64,000 nt of DNA from an uncultured Rikenellaceae bacterium. GTDB lineage: Bacteria > Bacteroidota > Bacteroidia > Bacteroidales > Rikenellaceae. Made by a program: the position numbers and the translations under genes. The stretch spans positions 62,001 through 126,000 of the forward strand of contig CAMLTW010000004.1 in the NCBI GenBank assembly GCA_946486375.1, given 5' to 3'. The notes under the pieces were generated by a model. That model did no database searches and was not told the origin of the DNA. It saw only the letters and a program-made list of their open reading frames with translations. This document shows positions 51,453 through 60,112 of this stretch, in pieces (position 1 is the first letter of the stretch; each line of letters opens with the position of its first letter).

Positions 51453-52841
51453 ATGAAAAACAAATACATCGACCTGATCGAACAGACGTTCGATTTCCCC
51501 CAGGAAGAATTCTCCATCACAGACAATAACCTGAATTTCAACGACGTTCCGCTGATGGACATCATCAAACAATACGGAACTCCGCTGAAAATCACCTACC
51601 TCCCGAAGATCACTTCACAAATCCAGCGAGCCAAGCGACTGTTCAACGTGGCTATGGCGAAGGTGGACTACCAGGGAAACTATAATTATTGCTACTGCAC
51701 CAAGAGTTCCCATTTCTCCTTCGTGCTGGAGGAAGCATTGAAGAACGATATCAACCTGGAAACGTCGTCCGCCTACGACATTCCCATCATCAATGCCCTG
51801 TATGACAACGGCATCATCGACAAAGACATCCATATCATCTGCAACGGATTCAAACGGCCCCAGTATATCGACAACATCGCCGGACTGGTCAACAACGGAT
51901 TCACCAATACGATTCCGATCCTGGACAACATGCAGGAACTGCCGTTGCTGGATGACGCCCTGAACACCAAATGCAAGATCGGTATCCGGATCGCGTCGGA
52001 AGAAGAACCCAAGTTCGAATTCTACACTTCCCGGCTGGGTATCCGCTATTACGATATCATCAACTATTATACGGAGGTCATCAAGCCGAACAAGAAGTTC
52101 GAATTCAAGATGCTGCATTTCTTCATCAATACCGGCATCAAAGACACCGCCTACTATTGGAGCGAACTGAACAAATGCCTCAACGTCTACTGTCAGCTCA
52201 AGAAATTGTGTCCGGAACTCGATTCCCTCAACATCGGAGGAGGCTTCCCCATCAAAAATTCGCTCGGCTTCAACTACGACTACGAGTACATGACGGAAGA
52301 GATCGTCGCCCAGATCAAGAACACCTGCAACCAATACGATGTGGAAGAACCGAACATATTCACCGAGTTCGGATCGTTCACGGTGGGCGAAAGCGGCGCC
52401 ACTCTTTTCTCCATCACCAACCAGAAGCAGCAGAACGACCGGGAGCTCTGGTACATGATCGACAGCTCCTTCATCACCACCCTGCCGGACATCTGGGGCA
52501 TCAACCAGCGGTACATCCTGCTTCCGGTCAACAATTGGGACAAGGAATACCAGCGGGTGTTTCTGGGCGGACTGACCTGCGACAGCGAAGACTACTACAA
52601 TGCCGAATCGCACGCCAACGCCATCTACCTGCCGAAACTCACCGAAGGAAACACCCAGTACATCGGCCTGTTCCATACGGGAGCATACCAGGAATCCCTG
52701 GGCGGATACGGGGGCATTCAGCATTGCCTGATTCCGGCTCCCAAACACATCATCATCGACCGCGACAGCGAGGATTACTACACCCGTCTTTTCGCCAAGG
52801 AACAAAGCTACCGTTCCATGATGCGGATTTTGGGATACTGA
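51453..52841 (+). CDS. Arginine decarboxylase-like, alanine-racemase-fold PLP enzyme
   Basis: A 462-residue fold-III PLP decarboxylase. The cofactor lysine lies in YNYCYCTKSSHFSFVLEEAL near residues 76-85, in place of the usual YAVKAN motif. The glycine-rich phosphate-binding loop is LNIGGGFPIKNS near 258, and the C-terminal catalytic cysteine region is GGLTCDSEDYY near 373. Bacteroidota proteins of this type are annotated as biosynthetic arginine decarboxylase, giving agmatine for spermidine synthesis. They lack the extra domains of E. coli SpeA. Substrate specificity toward arginine is a family assignment. A small membrane protein follows 31 bases downstream. Confidence 0.82.
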   Translation: MKNKYIDLIEQTFDFPQEEFSITDNNLNFNDVPLMDIIKQYGTPLKITYLPKITSQIQRAKRLFNVAMAKVDYQGNYNYCYCTKSSHFSFVLEEALKNDINLETSSAYDIPIINALYDNGIIDKDIHIICNGFKRPQYIDNIAGLVNNGFTNTIPILDNMQELPLLDDALNTKCKIGIRIASEEEPKFEFYTSRLGIRYYDIINYYTEVIKPNKKFEFKMLHFFINTGIKDTAYYWSELNKCLNVYCQLKKLCPELDSLNIGGGFPIKNSLGFNYDYEYMTEEIVAQIKNTCNQYDVEEPNIFTEFGSFTVGESGATLFSITNQKQQNDRELWYMIDSSFITTLPDIWGINQRYILLPVNNWDKEYQRVFLGGLTCDSEDYYNAESHANAIYLPKLTEGNTQYIGLFHTGAYQESLGGYGGIQHCLIPAPKHIIIDRDSEDYYTRLFAKEQSYRSMMRILGY

Positions 52842-52872
52842 CGACAACGGGATCGGAGCGAAGATTGCGGCC

Positions 52873-53385
52873 ATGGATCAGGGATTGACACCCGAAGAAG
52901 AGGAACGGATCCGGGAAGAAACGGAAAAGCATGCCTCCTGCTCACCGGAAAAGCGGAGCAGTTCGCTTGTTTCTCTGACTCTGATTTTTGCGGGAATGAT
53001 TCTGCTGGGCTATTTGGGGTACAGCCTGCTCGGCGTCCGCCCGGGCTCCCTTCGACCGAAACCGGTCGCATCCTCGTTAAGCGCACAAGAGGCGGCACAG
53101 TATCGCATCCTGTACGAGCGGTACCGGGCAGAACGGACAGCGCTCGATGCAGCCATGCAAGAATGTCTGGAAGCAACGGAGACCGATACGCTGTCTTCCC
53201 GCCGGTTGCTGAACCGGTTTCTGAACCTTCGGAAGCAGGAAGAAGCCCTCTTTTGCCGCTATGCAGATTCCCTCGAACGGATATTGCCCGAAGAAAAGAG
53301 AACGGCCATACTCCGATCGATGCTGAAGGAAAGCCTGCCCCAAGAAAAAAAGAATTCCACAGGAGAACCAAACTTACCCAGATAA
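52873..53385 (+). CDS. Single-pass membrane protein of unknown function
   Basis: A 170-residue protein with an acidic cytoplasmic N-terminus (MDQGLTPEEEERIREETEKH). One hydrophobic helix lies at about 36-54 (LTLIFAGMILLGYLGYSLLG) and a helical, probably coiled domain at about 70-160 (RYRAERTALDAAMQECLEA, RFLNLRKQEEALFCRYAD). It lies just after the decarboxylase gene in the same direction and may be co-transcribed. No family recognised. Confidence 0.65.
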   Translation: MDQGLTPEEEERIREETEKHASCSPEKRSSSLVSLTLIFAGMILLGYLGYSLLGVRPGSLRPKPVASSLSAQEAAQYRILYERYRAERTALDAAMQECLEATETDTLSSRRLLNRFLNLRKQEEALFCRYADSLERILPEEKRTAILRSMLKESLPQEKKNSTGEPNLPR

Positions 53386-53599
53386 TGACTTTTCCGAACA
53401 CAAGAATATATTTTTTCGAAAGCGATTTGCTCCCTGGAGAGTCGCTTCCGAATTCGTTCCGTCTTCGCTTCCCAACGCTTCCTTACCGAATTTTCAAACC
53501 CGACCCTTGCGTTCTTCCCGTTTTAAATTAAAAAGGCTTCCGAGAAGGAAGCTGAACAAAATTTATATTATTACGATACGATAATTTCCAAAATTTATA

Positions 53600-53607
53600 T
53601 AGTTTTG
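53600..53607 (+). promoter_or_regulatory. Promoter -7 element for the histone H1-like gene
   Basis: TAGTTTTG matches TAnnTTTG in an AT-rich 256-base gap, 35 bases before the ATG at 53,642. Confidence 0.55.
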
Positions 53608-53641
53608 TACTTCAAACAAATAATTTTTAAAAGCTGAAGCT

Positions 53642-53821
53642 ATGCAGAATTTAGTAAGCCAGATCAAAGAACAGATCGCAGTTTTTACGGAAAACGCTGA
53701 CCAGCAGGTAGAAAAAAACAACAAGGCAGCAGGAACCCGCGCTCGGAAAGCGGCGCTGGAACTTTCGAAACTTTTGAAAGATTTCAGAAAAGCATCCGTG
53801 GAAGCCGCCAAAGCGAAATAA
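53642..53821 (+). CDS. Short histone H1-like DNA-binding protein
   Basis: A 59-residue protein starting MQNLVSQIKEQIAVFTENAD. It is fully helical and amphipathic, with a Lys/Ala/Arg-rich second half (TRARKAALELSKLLKDFRKA) and the ending EAAKAK. Size and composition agree with the small histone H1-like (Hc1-type) proteins widespread in Bacteroidota, thought to bind DNA without sequence specificity. It has its own AT-rich promoter region and a strong terminator, suggesting high expression as a monocistronic unit. Confidence 0.8.
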   Translation: MQNLVSQIKEQIAVFTENADQQVEKNNKAAGTRARKAALELSKLLKDFRKASVEAAKAK

Positions 53822-53850
53822 ACTTCCGCAACAGTTTATTCCACACTAAA

Positions 53851-53902
53851 CACCGTCTTTTCCTCGCATTCTTTCGGGAAAAAGACGGTGCTTTCGTTTT
53901 TT
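53851..53902 (+). terminator. Terminator after the histone H1-like gene
   Basis: A stem (CACCGTCTTTTCC with GGGAAAAAGACGGTG, slightly imperfect) is followed by CTTTCGTTTTTT. The remaining ~180 bases up to the next gene hold nothing recognisable. Confidence 0.75.
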
Positions 53903-54083
53903 GCGCCTACGTATTTCAGCCGTAAGGCCCCTACAGCCCGCCCCGGTGTAATCGGGTCGTGCACATATCGTGAGAATTTTTCAGCGGCATGGAAATACGT
54001 TGTTTGCTCGCCGCAACCGGAACCCCCATCCGCCTGCCGCTTCCGATTGTGAATCGGTCGTCGGCTTATTATAACCTGCCCTA

Positions 54084-54383
54084 TCAACTGGGAAGTCGGT
54101 CTTTGCGGAAACATCCCCACGCTCTCAGCATCCCTTCGTAAGAACCGTAGGAGTAATAAAAGTCCTCGCTTTCTTCGGGCGTGGCCTGACGGTAAAATAC
54201 GTATTTTTCGGGAACCCGATAATTGTATTGAAGACTGTCCGTCCCCCAAGCCGCCTCCAGTTTTACCTGCCCGTCTTCCATCCGGTCGAAAATACCGATG
54301 ATCAGATAGCGCTCATCCTCTTTGAAATCTTTCTCGGTCGAAAAAACATATACCTTTCCGGTTTTCAAATCCGCTTTTTCCAT
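54084..54383 (-). CDS. Small hypothetical protein
   Basis: A 99-residue soluble protein starting MEKADLKTGKVYVFSTEKDF with alternating strands (ERYLIIGIFDRMEDGQVKLEA) and an aromatic, acidic C-terminal part (EDFYYSYGSYEGM). No signal peptide or known motif is seen. It is isolated between the histone gene and a 253-base AT-rich gap (54,384-54,636) that holds only the terminator of the next minus-strand gene. Confidence 0.6.
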   Translation of the reverse strand: MEKADLKTGKVYVFSTEKDFKEDERYLIIGIFDRMEDGQVKLEAAWGTDSLQYNYRVPEKYVFYRQATPEESEDFYYSYGSYEGMLRAWGCFRKDRLPS

Positions 54384-54539
54384 TTACAATACATATTGGT
54401 ATCACCGCAAAGGTAGAAAAAAAGACGAGAAAAACCAATAATAGATTTAAACAAGCTAATTAACCTTATTTATTATTGTAATTTAATGATTTCAAAACTT
54501 AATAATACAATACAAAATGTTTGTATTTTAAGAAAGAAA

Positions 54540-54580
54540 AAGGCTCGGATTTCACTTTACGAAACCGGAGCCTTCCTTTC
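54540..54580 (-). terminator. Terminator of the GNAT-fold gene
   Basis: On the minus strand a GGAAGGCTCCGG.../...CCGAGCCTT stem is followed by a T-rich run, about 60 bases after the stop at 54,637. Confidence 0.65.
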
Positions 54581-54636
54581 TTCCGTGGCAACTTGTACCC
54601 GATGAAATTTTAACATTCCACCCTTTTTCGTAAAAT

Positions 54637-55851
54637 TTATTCGCTTCCCAACGTCCGATTTCCACGAGAAGCCCGTCCCAGCTTCGGGGCCCGGGTGAAT
54701 TCCCGATCCCGGTCGAACAGATACCGATAGGTTACGTGCGTCTTGTACCGGGTAGCGCACACGTAGGACTCCGCCACCCGCATCATCACCGGATTGAAAT
54801 CCCCGATCCAGGACATTTCCAAGGTCTTGTAAGGCAGTCCTTTCGCCACTTCTTCCTCGAAACGGCGGATCATGCCGGCTTCCACTCCTTTTCCCTGAAA
54901 TTCCGGAATCACACCGAAAATCACACCGAAAGCCCGGTCGACCTTCCGGCGCACTTTCAAATCCCAAAGCAACCGCATCTTCTGTAACAGCCCGAATTTT
55001 CCGCCGAATCTTCCGACGATCCGGTTCAGATCGGGCAACATGATGAAAAAGCCGATGGGACGATCCTCGAAATAAGCGAAATAAAGCAGTTTCACGTCCA
55101 CGATCGGTTTGAGGGTTTTCATCAGCTGAAGGGCATGACGACTGTCGATCGGCTTCACACCGGTATAAGTCGCCCATCCTTTATTATAGACGGTGCGGAA
55201 ATCCTCCGCATAATCTTCCAGCCTCTTATTCCCTGCATATTCGAAACGGTATCCGGGCGTACCGAAAAGCCGGTCTGCACGGCGCACCACCGAAGGATTG
55301 AGCCGGTCGAGCACGATTTCCCGCAAATAAGTATACTGGTTGAAATAATTCCGGAAACCGTACGCTTCGAAAAGTTCCTTGTAATAAGGAAAGTTATAGG
55401 GAGTGCAGTACAGCGGTTCGGTAAAACCGTCCGTCAGTACGCCCCACCACGCATTCCGGTCTCCGAAATTGATCGGACCGTCCATCGCTTCCATTCCTTT
55501 CGACCGGAGCCAGTCGCGGGCGGCGTCGAACAGCAGGGCCGAAGCTTCCGGATCGTTCGGACACTCGAAAAAGCCGCATCCGCCGGTAGGTTGTTCGCAG
55601 GCGGCGGCCAGATCCGGATTGTAAAAGGCCGCGATCCGTCCCACGACTGTTCCCTGTTCATCCCGCAGCAGCCAACGCACGGCCTCCCCGTCGGCGAGCA
55701 GTTCGTTCCGGGCCGGATCGAAAGGGCTTTCGACATCCGTATCCAGGGGACAAATCCACATGGGATCGTCCCGATACATGCGCTTGGGCAACTCCAAAAA
55801 TTCCCTGATTTGCTGTTTCGTCTGAATTTCCTCGACAGAATATCCGGCCAT
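54637..55851 (-). CDS. GNAT-fold acyltransferase-like protein
   Basis: A 404-residue protein whose N-terminal part has an acyltransferase core (MYRDDPMWICPLDTDVESPF, AVRWLLRDEQGTVVGRIAAFYN near 75). The central segment is MDGPINFGDRNAWWGVLTDGF. A second GNAT-like region near 250-350 includes YFEDRPIGFFIMLPDLNR and FGVIPEFQGKGVEAGMI, where Q-G-K-G-V-E resembles the acetyl-CoA loop. Such long two-domain proteins are common in Bacteroidota and lack a known substrate. A TAATTTTG element at 55,878-55,871 (minus strand) supplies a promoter. It is divergent from the PEP/pyruvate-binding protein gene. Confidence 0.72.
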   Translation of the reverse strand: MAGYSVEEIQTKQQIREFLELPKRMYRDDPMWICPLDTDVESPFDPARNELLADGEAVRWLLRDEQGTVVGRIAAFYNPDLAAACEQPTGGCGFFECPNDPEASALLFDAARDWLRSKGMEAMDGPINFGDRNAWWGVLTDGFTEPLYCTPYNFPYYKELFEAYGFRNYFNQYTYLREIVLDRLNPSVVRRADRLFGTPGYRFEYAGNKRLEDYAEDFRTVYNKGWATYTGVKPIDSRHALQLMKTLKPIVDVKLLYFAYFEDRPIGFFIMLPDLNRIVGRFGGKFGLLQKMRLLWDLKVRRKVDRAFGVIFGVIPEFQGKGVEAGMIRRFEEEVAKGLPYKTLEMSWIGDFNPVMMRVAESYVCATRYKTHVTYRYLFDRDREFTRAPKLGRASRGNRTLGSE

Positions 55852-55870
55852 AACTTTTCCTGATTTCCGG

Positions 55871-55878
55871 CAAAATTA
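55871..55878 (-). promoter_or_regulatory. Promoter -7 element for the GNAT-fold gene
   Basis: TAATTTTG on the minus strand, 19 bases before the ATG at 55,851; a GATATTTG element (55,901-55,908) for the divergent gene lies only 22 bases away. Confidence 0.5.
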
Positions 55879-55944
55879 GCATAAAGTTGAATCTTTTGCC
55901 GATATTTGTTTGTTTTCACGCATACAACCTTAAACGACGGCTCC

Positions 55945-58900
55945 ATGCAGGACAACGGCGGATTACTGAATCCCAACCACTTCCAGACTATCGATTACGG
56001 CAACCTGATGCAGAAGCGCATCAACAAAGTGCTCCTGATCTGCAGCAGCTACGATGCCTTCACGCTGGAGGAAGACGGACGGATCGACACCCGGATCAAC
56101 CGGGAATACCTCGAACTGAACCTGAGCAACCCGCCTTCCTTCATGCGGGTTTCTTCCGCAGCGGAAGCGCTGGAGGTTCTGGAAAGGGACGCTTCTTTCG
56201 ATCTGATCATCACGATGTACAACATCGGGGAAATGGACGTGTTCCACTTCAGCCGCACCGTGAAGGAAAAACATCCGGACATCCCTACCGTCCTGCTGGT
56301 CAATTCTTCCCGGGAAATCCACAAGCGGCTGGAAAACGAGGACAAGTCGGCCATCGACTATGTTTTCTGCTGGCACGGGAACGCCGACCTCATCATGGCG
56401 ATCATCAAGACCATCGAAGACCGGATGAACGCCGATGAAGACATTCTGGGAATCGGAGTGCAGTGCATCCTCCTGGTGGAGGACTCTATCCGCTACTACT
56501 CCTCCTACCTGCCCACCATTTACCGCATCATCCTTCAGCAGTCGCAGGAATTTCTGAAAGAAGCCCTGAACGAACAGCAGCAGACCCTGCGCAAACGGGC
56601 GCGGCCGAAAATCTTGCTGGCCACCAATTACAACGACGCGGTGGCTTTTTACGAAAAATACAAAAACAACCTGCTGGGGGTCATTTCCGACGTGGGATTC
56701 GTCCTCGACCGAAACGACCGCAGCGAAGACGAAAAGCTGGATGCGGGCATCGACCTTTGCAAGCTGATCCGAAGCGACAATCCGCTCATGCCTTTCCTGT
56801 TGCAGTCTTCGCAGGAAAGCATGCGGACGACGGCGGAAGAATTGGGCGTAGGGTTCATCGTCAAGTATTCCAAAACCCTTTTGATGGAGTTGACGGATTA
56901 CATCAATAGCGAATTCGCTTTCGGGGATTTCGTTTTCAAAGACCTGGCGACCGGCGAGGAGATCAAGCGGGCCAAAGACCTGCGGGAAATGCAGACCGCC
57001 ATCGCTGAAATTCCGGAAGACGTGTTGCTGTACCATTCTTCCCAGAACCACCTCTCGAAATGGCTCTTCGCCCGCGGGCTGTTCTCCATCGCCCGGATCA
57101 TGAAAGAGATGAACAACAACCATTTCAAGACTACGGAAGAACTGCGGGCCTTCATCGTTCGGGCCATCCGCGACTACCGCAGCCTGCTGGGTCAGGGAGT
57201 GGTGGCGCGGTTCGATCCGAAAACCTACAACGAATACATCTGGTTCGCCCGCATCGGCGAAGGTTCGCTGGGCGGAAAGGCGCGGGGGCTGGCGTTCATC
57301 AACCACATGCTGCAGGAACACCGCCTGTACGACAAATACGAAGGCGTGCGGATACTGATCCCCCGGACGGTCGTGATAGCCACGGATTACTTCGATACCT
57401 TCATCCACGAAAACGGATTGCAGTACGTCATCAACGCAGACCTGAGCGATGAGGAAATCCTTTCGGAATTCGTGAGTTCCCGGCTTCCCGAAGGACTGAT
57501 CGAAGACCTGCAGGCGTTCATCCGCACGGTCCGATACCCGCTGGCCATCCGATCCAGTTCGAAGCTCGAAGACTCCCACTACCAGCCGTTCGCGGGCATC
57601 TACTCCACGTACATGATCCCCCGCACGCAAAACGAAGACCAGATGCTGCGGCTGCTGACCAAGGCCATCAAGAGCGTCTACGCTTCGGTCTACTACTCGG
57701 CCAGCCGTTCCTACATTCTGGCCACGTCCAACGTGCTCTCGGAAGAGAAGATGGCCGTGGTGATCCAGGAAGTGTGCGGGACGGAAGACAGCGGCTATTT
57801 TTTCCCCACGGTTTCAGGCGTGGCACGCTCGCTCAATTTCTATCCCATCGGAGACGAAAAACCGGAGGACGGCATCGCCAACATCGCTTTCGGGCTGGGA
57901 AAACTCGTGGTCGAAGGAGGCATCACGCTCCGTTTCTCTCCCCGATATCCGAAAAACGTGCTCCAGCTTTCGACTCCCGAACTGACCCTGCGGGACACCC
58001 AGCGGGAAATGTACGCGCTGAGCCTGAAACCGGAAGAGTTCAAAACCTCGATCGACGATTCGGTCAACCTGAAGCGGATCGAAATCCAGAAGGCTGCGCA
58101 TTTCCGGAACATGAAATACGTTTCCTCCGTTTGGGACATGCAGAACCAGCGCATTTCCGACAGCTCGTTCGACACGGGACGGAAGCTGATTACGTTCGCT
58201 CACATCCTCAAATACGACTCCTTCCCGCTGGCGGAAATCATCCGGGAACTGCTTGCGCTGGGGCAGGCGGAAATGAAATGTCCCGTGGAACTCGAATTCG
58301 CGGTCAACATGGACGTCCCTTACGGACAGGAACGGATTTTCAACTTCCTGCAGATACGCCCCATCGTGGAATCCCAGGAAAACGGCACGATCGACTGGGA
58401 GCGCACGGATACGTCCGATGCCCTCATCTACGCCGAATCCGCCCTGGGGCTGGGACTGATCGAAGGCATCCGCGATATCGTCTACGTTAAGCCGGACTCT
58501 TTCGATGCCGCCCGTACGCCGGCCATGGCCGCGGAAATCGACGCGCTGAACACCCGGATGCGGAACGAAAAAACCAATTACGTTTTGGTAGGCCCCGGAC
58601 GATGGGGATCGAGCGATCCGTGGCTCGGCATCCCGGTCAAATGGAGCCAGATCTCCGAAGCGCGGGTCATCGTCGAAAGCGGCCTGCAAAACTTCCGGGT
58701 CGATCCCAGCCAGGGAACCCATTTCTTCCAGAACCTGACCTCCTTCGGAGCGGGCTACATGACCATCAATCCGTTCATGAACGACGGCGCCTTCGACGTG
58801 GAAAAGCTGAACGCCATGCAAGCCGTTTACGAAACCGATTACTTACGCCGCGTTCGGTTCGACCGTCCGCTTTATATCTTCATCGACGGAAAGCACGGCA

Positions 58901-58950
58901 AGGGTATCGTCAAAACGGAGGCTCCCGTTCCGTCGGAACGAAAAGGGTGA
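55945..58950 (+). CDS. PEP/pyruvate-binding domain protein with receiver-like N-terminal domains
   Basis: A 1,001-residue cytoplasmic protein from the ATG at 55,945 (MQDNGGLLNPNHFQTIDYGN). Residues about 25-160 (KVLLICSSYDAF, FDLIITMYNIGEMDVFHFSR) and about 175-330 (QCILLVEDSIRYY, LLGVISDVGFV, PFLLQSS) each follow the beta-alpha pattern of response-regulator receivers. From about 430 comes the ATP-grasp PEP/pyruvate-binding domain: GEGSLGGKARGLAFI near 440, YPLAIRSSSKLEDSHYQPFAG near 533 and FAVNMDVPYGQERIFNFLQIRP near 780. The phospho-histidine swivel domain of PEP synthase and PPDK is not visible; the C-terminus instead ends with VGPGRWGSSDPWLGIPV. Catalysis of a standard PEP reaction is therefore doubtful. 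Function unknown. Confidence 0.8.
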   Translation: MQDNGGLLNPNHFQTIDYGNLMQKRINKVLLICSSYDAFTLEEDGRIDTRINREYLELNLSNPPSFMRVSSAAEALEVLERDASFDLIITMYNIGEMDVFHFSRTVKEKHPDIPTVLLVNSSREIHKRLENEDKSAIDYVFCWHGNADLIMAIIKTIEDRMNADEDILGIGVQCILLVEDSIRYYSSYLPTIYRIILQQSQEFLKEALNEQQQTLRKRARPKILLATNYNDAVAFYEKYKNNLLGVISDVGFVLDRNDRSEDEKLDAGIDLCKLIRSDNPLMPFLLQSSQESMRTTAEELGVGFIVKYSKTLLMELTDYINSEFAFGDFVFKDLATGEEIKRAKDLREMQTAIAEIPEDVLLYHSSQNHLSKWLFARGLFSIARIMKEMNNNHFKTTEELRAFIVRAIRDYRSLLGQGVVARFDPKTYNEYIWFARIGEGSLGGKARGLAFINHMLQEHRLYDKYEGVRILIPRTVVIATDYFDTFIHENGLQYVINADLSDEEILSEFVSSRLPEGLIEDLQAFIRTVRYPLAIRSSSKLEDSHYQPFAGIYSTYMIPRTQNEDQMLRLLTKAIKSVYASVYYSASRSYILATSNVLSEEKMAVVIQEVCGTEDSGYFFPTVSGVARSLNFYPIGDEKPEDGIANIAFGLGKLVVEGGITLRFSPRYPKNVLQLSTPELTLRDTQREMYALSLKPEEFKTSIDDSVNLKRIEIQKAAHFRNMKYVSSVWDMQNQRISDSSFDTGRKLITFAHILKYDSFPLAEIIRELLALGQAEMKCPVELEFAVNMDVPYGQERIFNFLQIRPIVESQENGTIDWERTDTSDALIYAESALGLGLIEGIRDIVYVKPDSFDAARTPAMAAEIDALNTRMRNEKTNYVLVGPGRWGSSDPWLGIPVKWSQISEARVIVESGLQNFRVDPSQGTHFFQNLTSFGAGYMTINPFMNDGAFDVEKLNAMQAVYETDYLRRVRFDRPLYIFIDGKHGKGIVKTEAPVPSERKG

Positions 58951-59185
58951 CCGTTCTCCGACCGGCCGGCGAACCTGGAAAAACGCTTTTTTCCGGGGAT
59001 ACGTTTCCAAGGGGCAATAAAAACGCATCGAAAAAATTTACGACGGAAAAGGGACTCGACGTTCCTTTTTCCGTTTTGCCTTTTCGCATCTTACGGAAAA
59101 AAGAATCGGTTCGACGGGTCATATAACCGGAAACCGGGCGGAACATTTTCCCGTCCGCGGCATCCGTTCAACGGATTATATTCCC

Positions 59186-59193
59186 TATCTTTG
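59186..59193 (+). promoter_or_regulatory. Promoter -7 element that decides the DUF975 start
   Basis: TATCTTTG lies only 8 bases before an upstream ATG (59,201), so that codon would be at the transcript's first bases; the next ATG at 59,237 is the better start. Confidence 0.6.
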
Positions 59194-59236
59194 AGGTCGA
59201 ATGAACGATATTTCAAACACTCAAACTTTTTATCTC

Positions 59237-59830
59237 ATGGAAATTACGAATCGATCCCTCATGGCAGCGGCCAAAAGCAGCCTGAAGGGGAACTGGAAAA
59301 ACGCGGTTATCGTTACGCTGGTAGGGCTATTGCTGCTGGGTGTAAGCAGCATCATTCCCGTCCTGGGAGCCTTGCTGTTGGGAGGCCCGATCATGCTGGC
59401 CCTCATATCGGTTTATATCAAACTGGCCCGGGGGCAGAAAGGCGACCTGAACGACTTCGTCGAAACCCTCAAAGCCGGATTGTCCGGACGTTTCCTGCAA
59501 CTTTTCCTGCTGTTCGTGATTTATACCATTCTGGTCGCAGTCGGTTACTTCCTGCTGATCGTACCGGGCATCATCCTCTCGCTGGGACTCTCCCAGATTT
59601 TCATCATCGCCAACGACGAACCGGAACTGGATGCTACGGAAGTGCTGAAAAAAAGCTGGGAAATGATGAAAGGGTACAAGATGCGGTTGTTCCTGCTGTA
59701 CCTCCGCTTCATCGGGTGGATGCTCCTGGCCATGCTGACTTTCGGAATCGGCTATTTCTGGCTCGCTCCTTATATTTACGTAACGGTGGTCAAATTCCAC
59801 GATGAAGTGCTGAAAAAAGACGTCCGTTAG
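59237..59830 (+). CDS. DUF975 family membrane protein
   Basis: A 197-residue protein starting MEITNRSLMAAAKSSLKGNW. The N-terminal helix with NRSLMAAAKSSLKGNW is the DUF975 hallmark. Four hydrophobic regions follow at about 20-42, 45-62, 82-115 and 148-182. The loop LFLLFVIYTILVAVGYFLLIVPGIILS and the cytoplasmic EVLKKSWEMMKGYKMRLFLLYL are also typical. The role of the family is not known. It is a single-gene unit between its own promoter and the terminator at 59,884. Confidence 0.88.
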   Translation: MEITNRSLMAAAKSSLKGNWKNAVIVTLVGLLLLGVSSIIPVLGALLLGGPIMLALISVYIKLARGQKGDLNDFVETLKAGLSGRFLQLFLLFVIYTILVAVGYFLLIVPGIILSLGLSQIFIIANDEPELDATEVLKKSWEMMKGYKMRLFLLYLRFIGWMLLAMLTFGIGYFWLAPYIYVTVVKFHDEVLKKDVR

Positions 59831-59883
59831 CGTATAGCAGCTTCCCGTTCGGAAGCTTCATCGCTCCCCGGACCCGTTTTACG

Positions 59884-59922
59884 AATCCTTTTTCCCGTGC
59901 AACCGGGGAAAAGGATTTTTTC
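59884..59922 (+). terminator. Terminator after the DUF975 gene
   Basis: A stem (AATCCTTTTTCCC with GGGGAAAAGGATT) is followed by a T-run. Confidence 0.8.
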
Positions 59923-60112
59923 ATGCTCCCGCTTTTCGTCCTCCTCCTGCGGAGAATTCCCGCCTTTACGCCTTGCGGCGTTTTTTCTTTCCTCTTTCAT
60001 CCGGTTTCCGTTCCGGGATTTGGAATGAATTTTGAACGGGTTCAAGCGACGGAAACTTCTTCCGCAACCATCCGGTTTCAACCGAACCGAAACCCTTTTA
60101 ATTAAAAAGAGT

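Noticed and set aside
55963-57630. Minus-strand ORF of 555 codons over the PEP/pyruvate-binding gene
   Set aside because: Antisense shadow; no motif and unnatural composition rich in Val, His, Phe and Arg.
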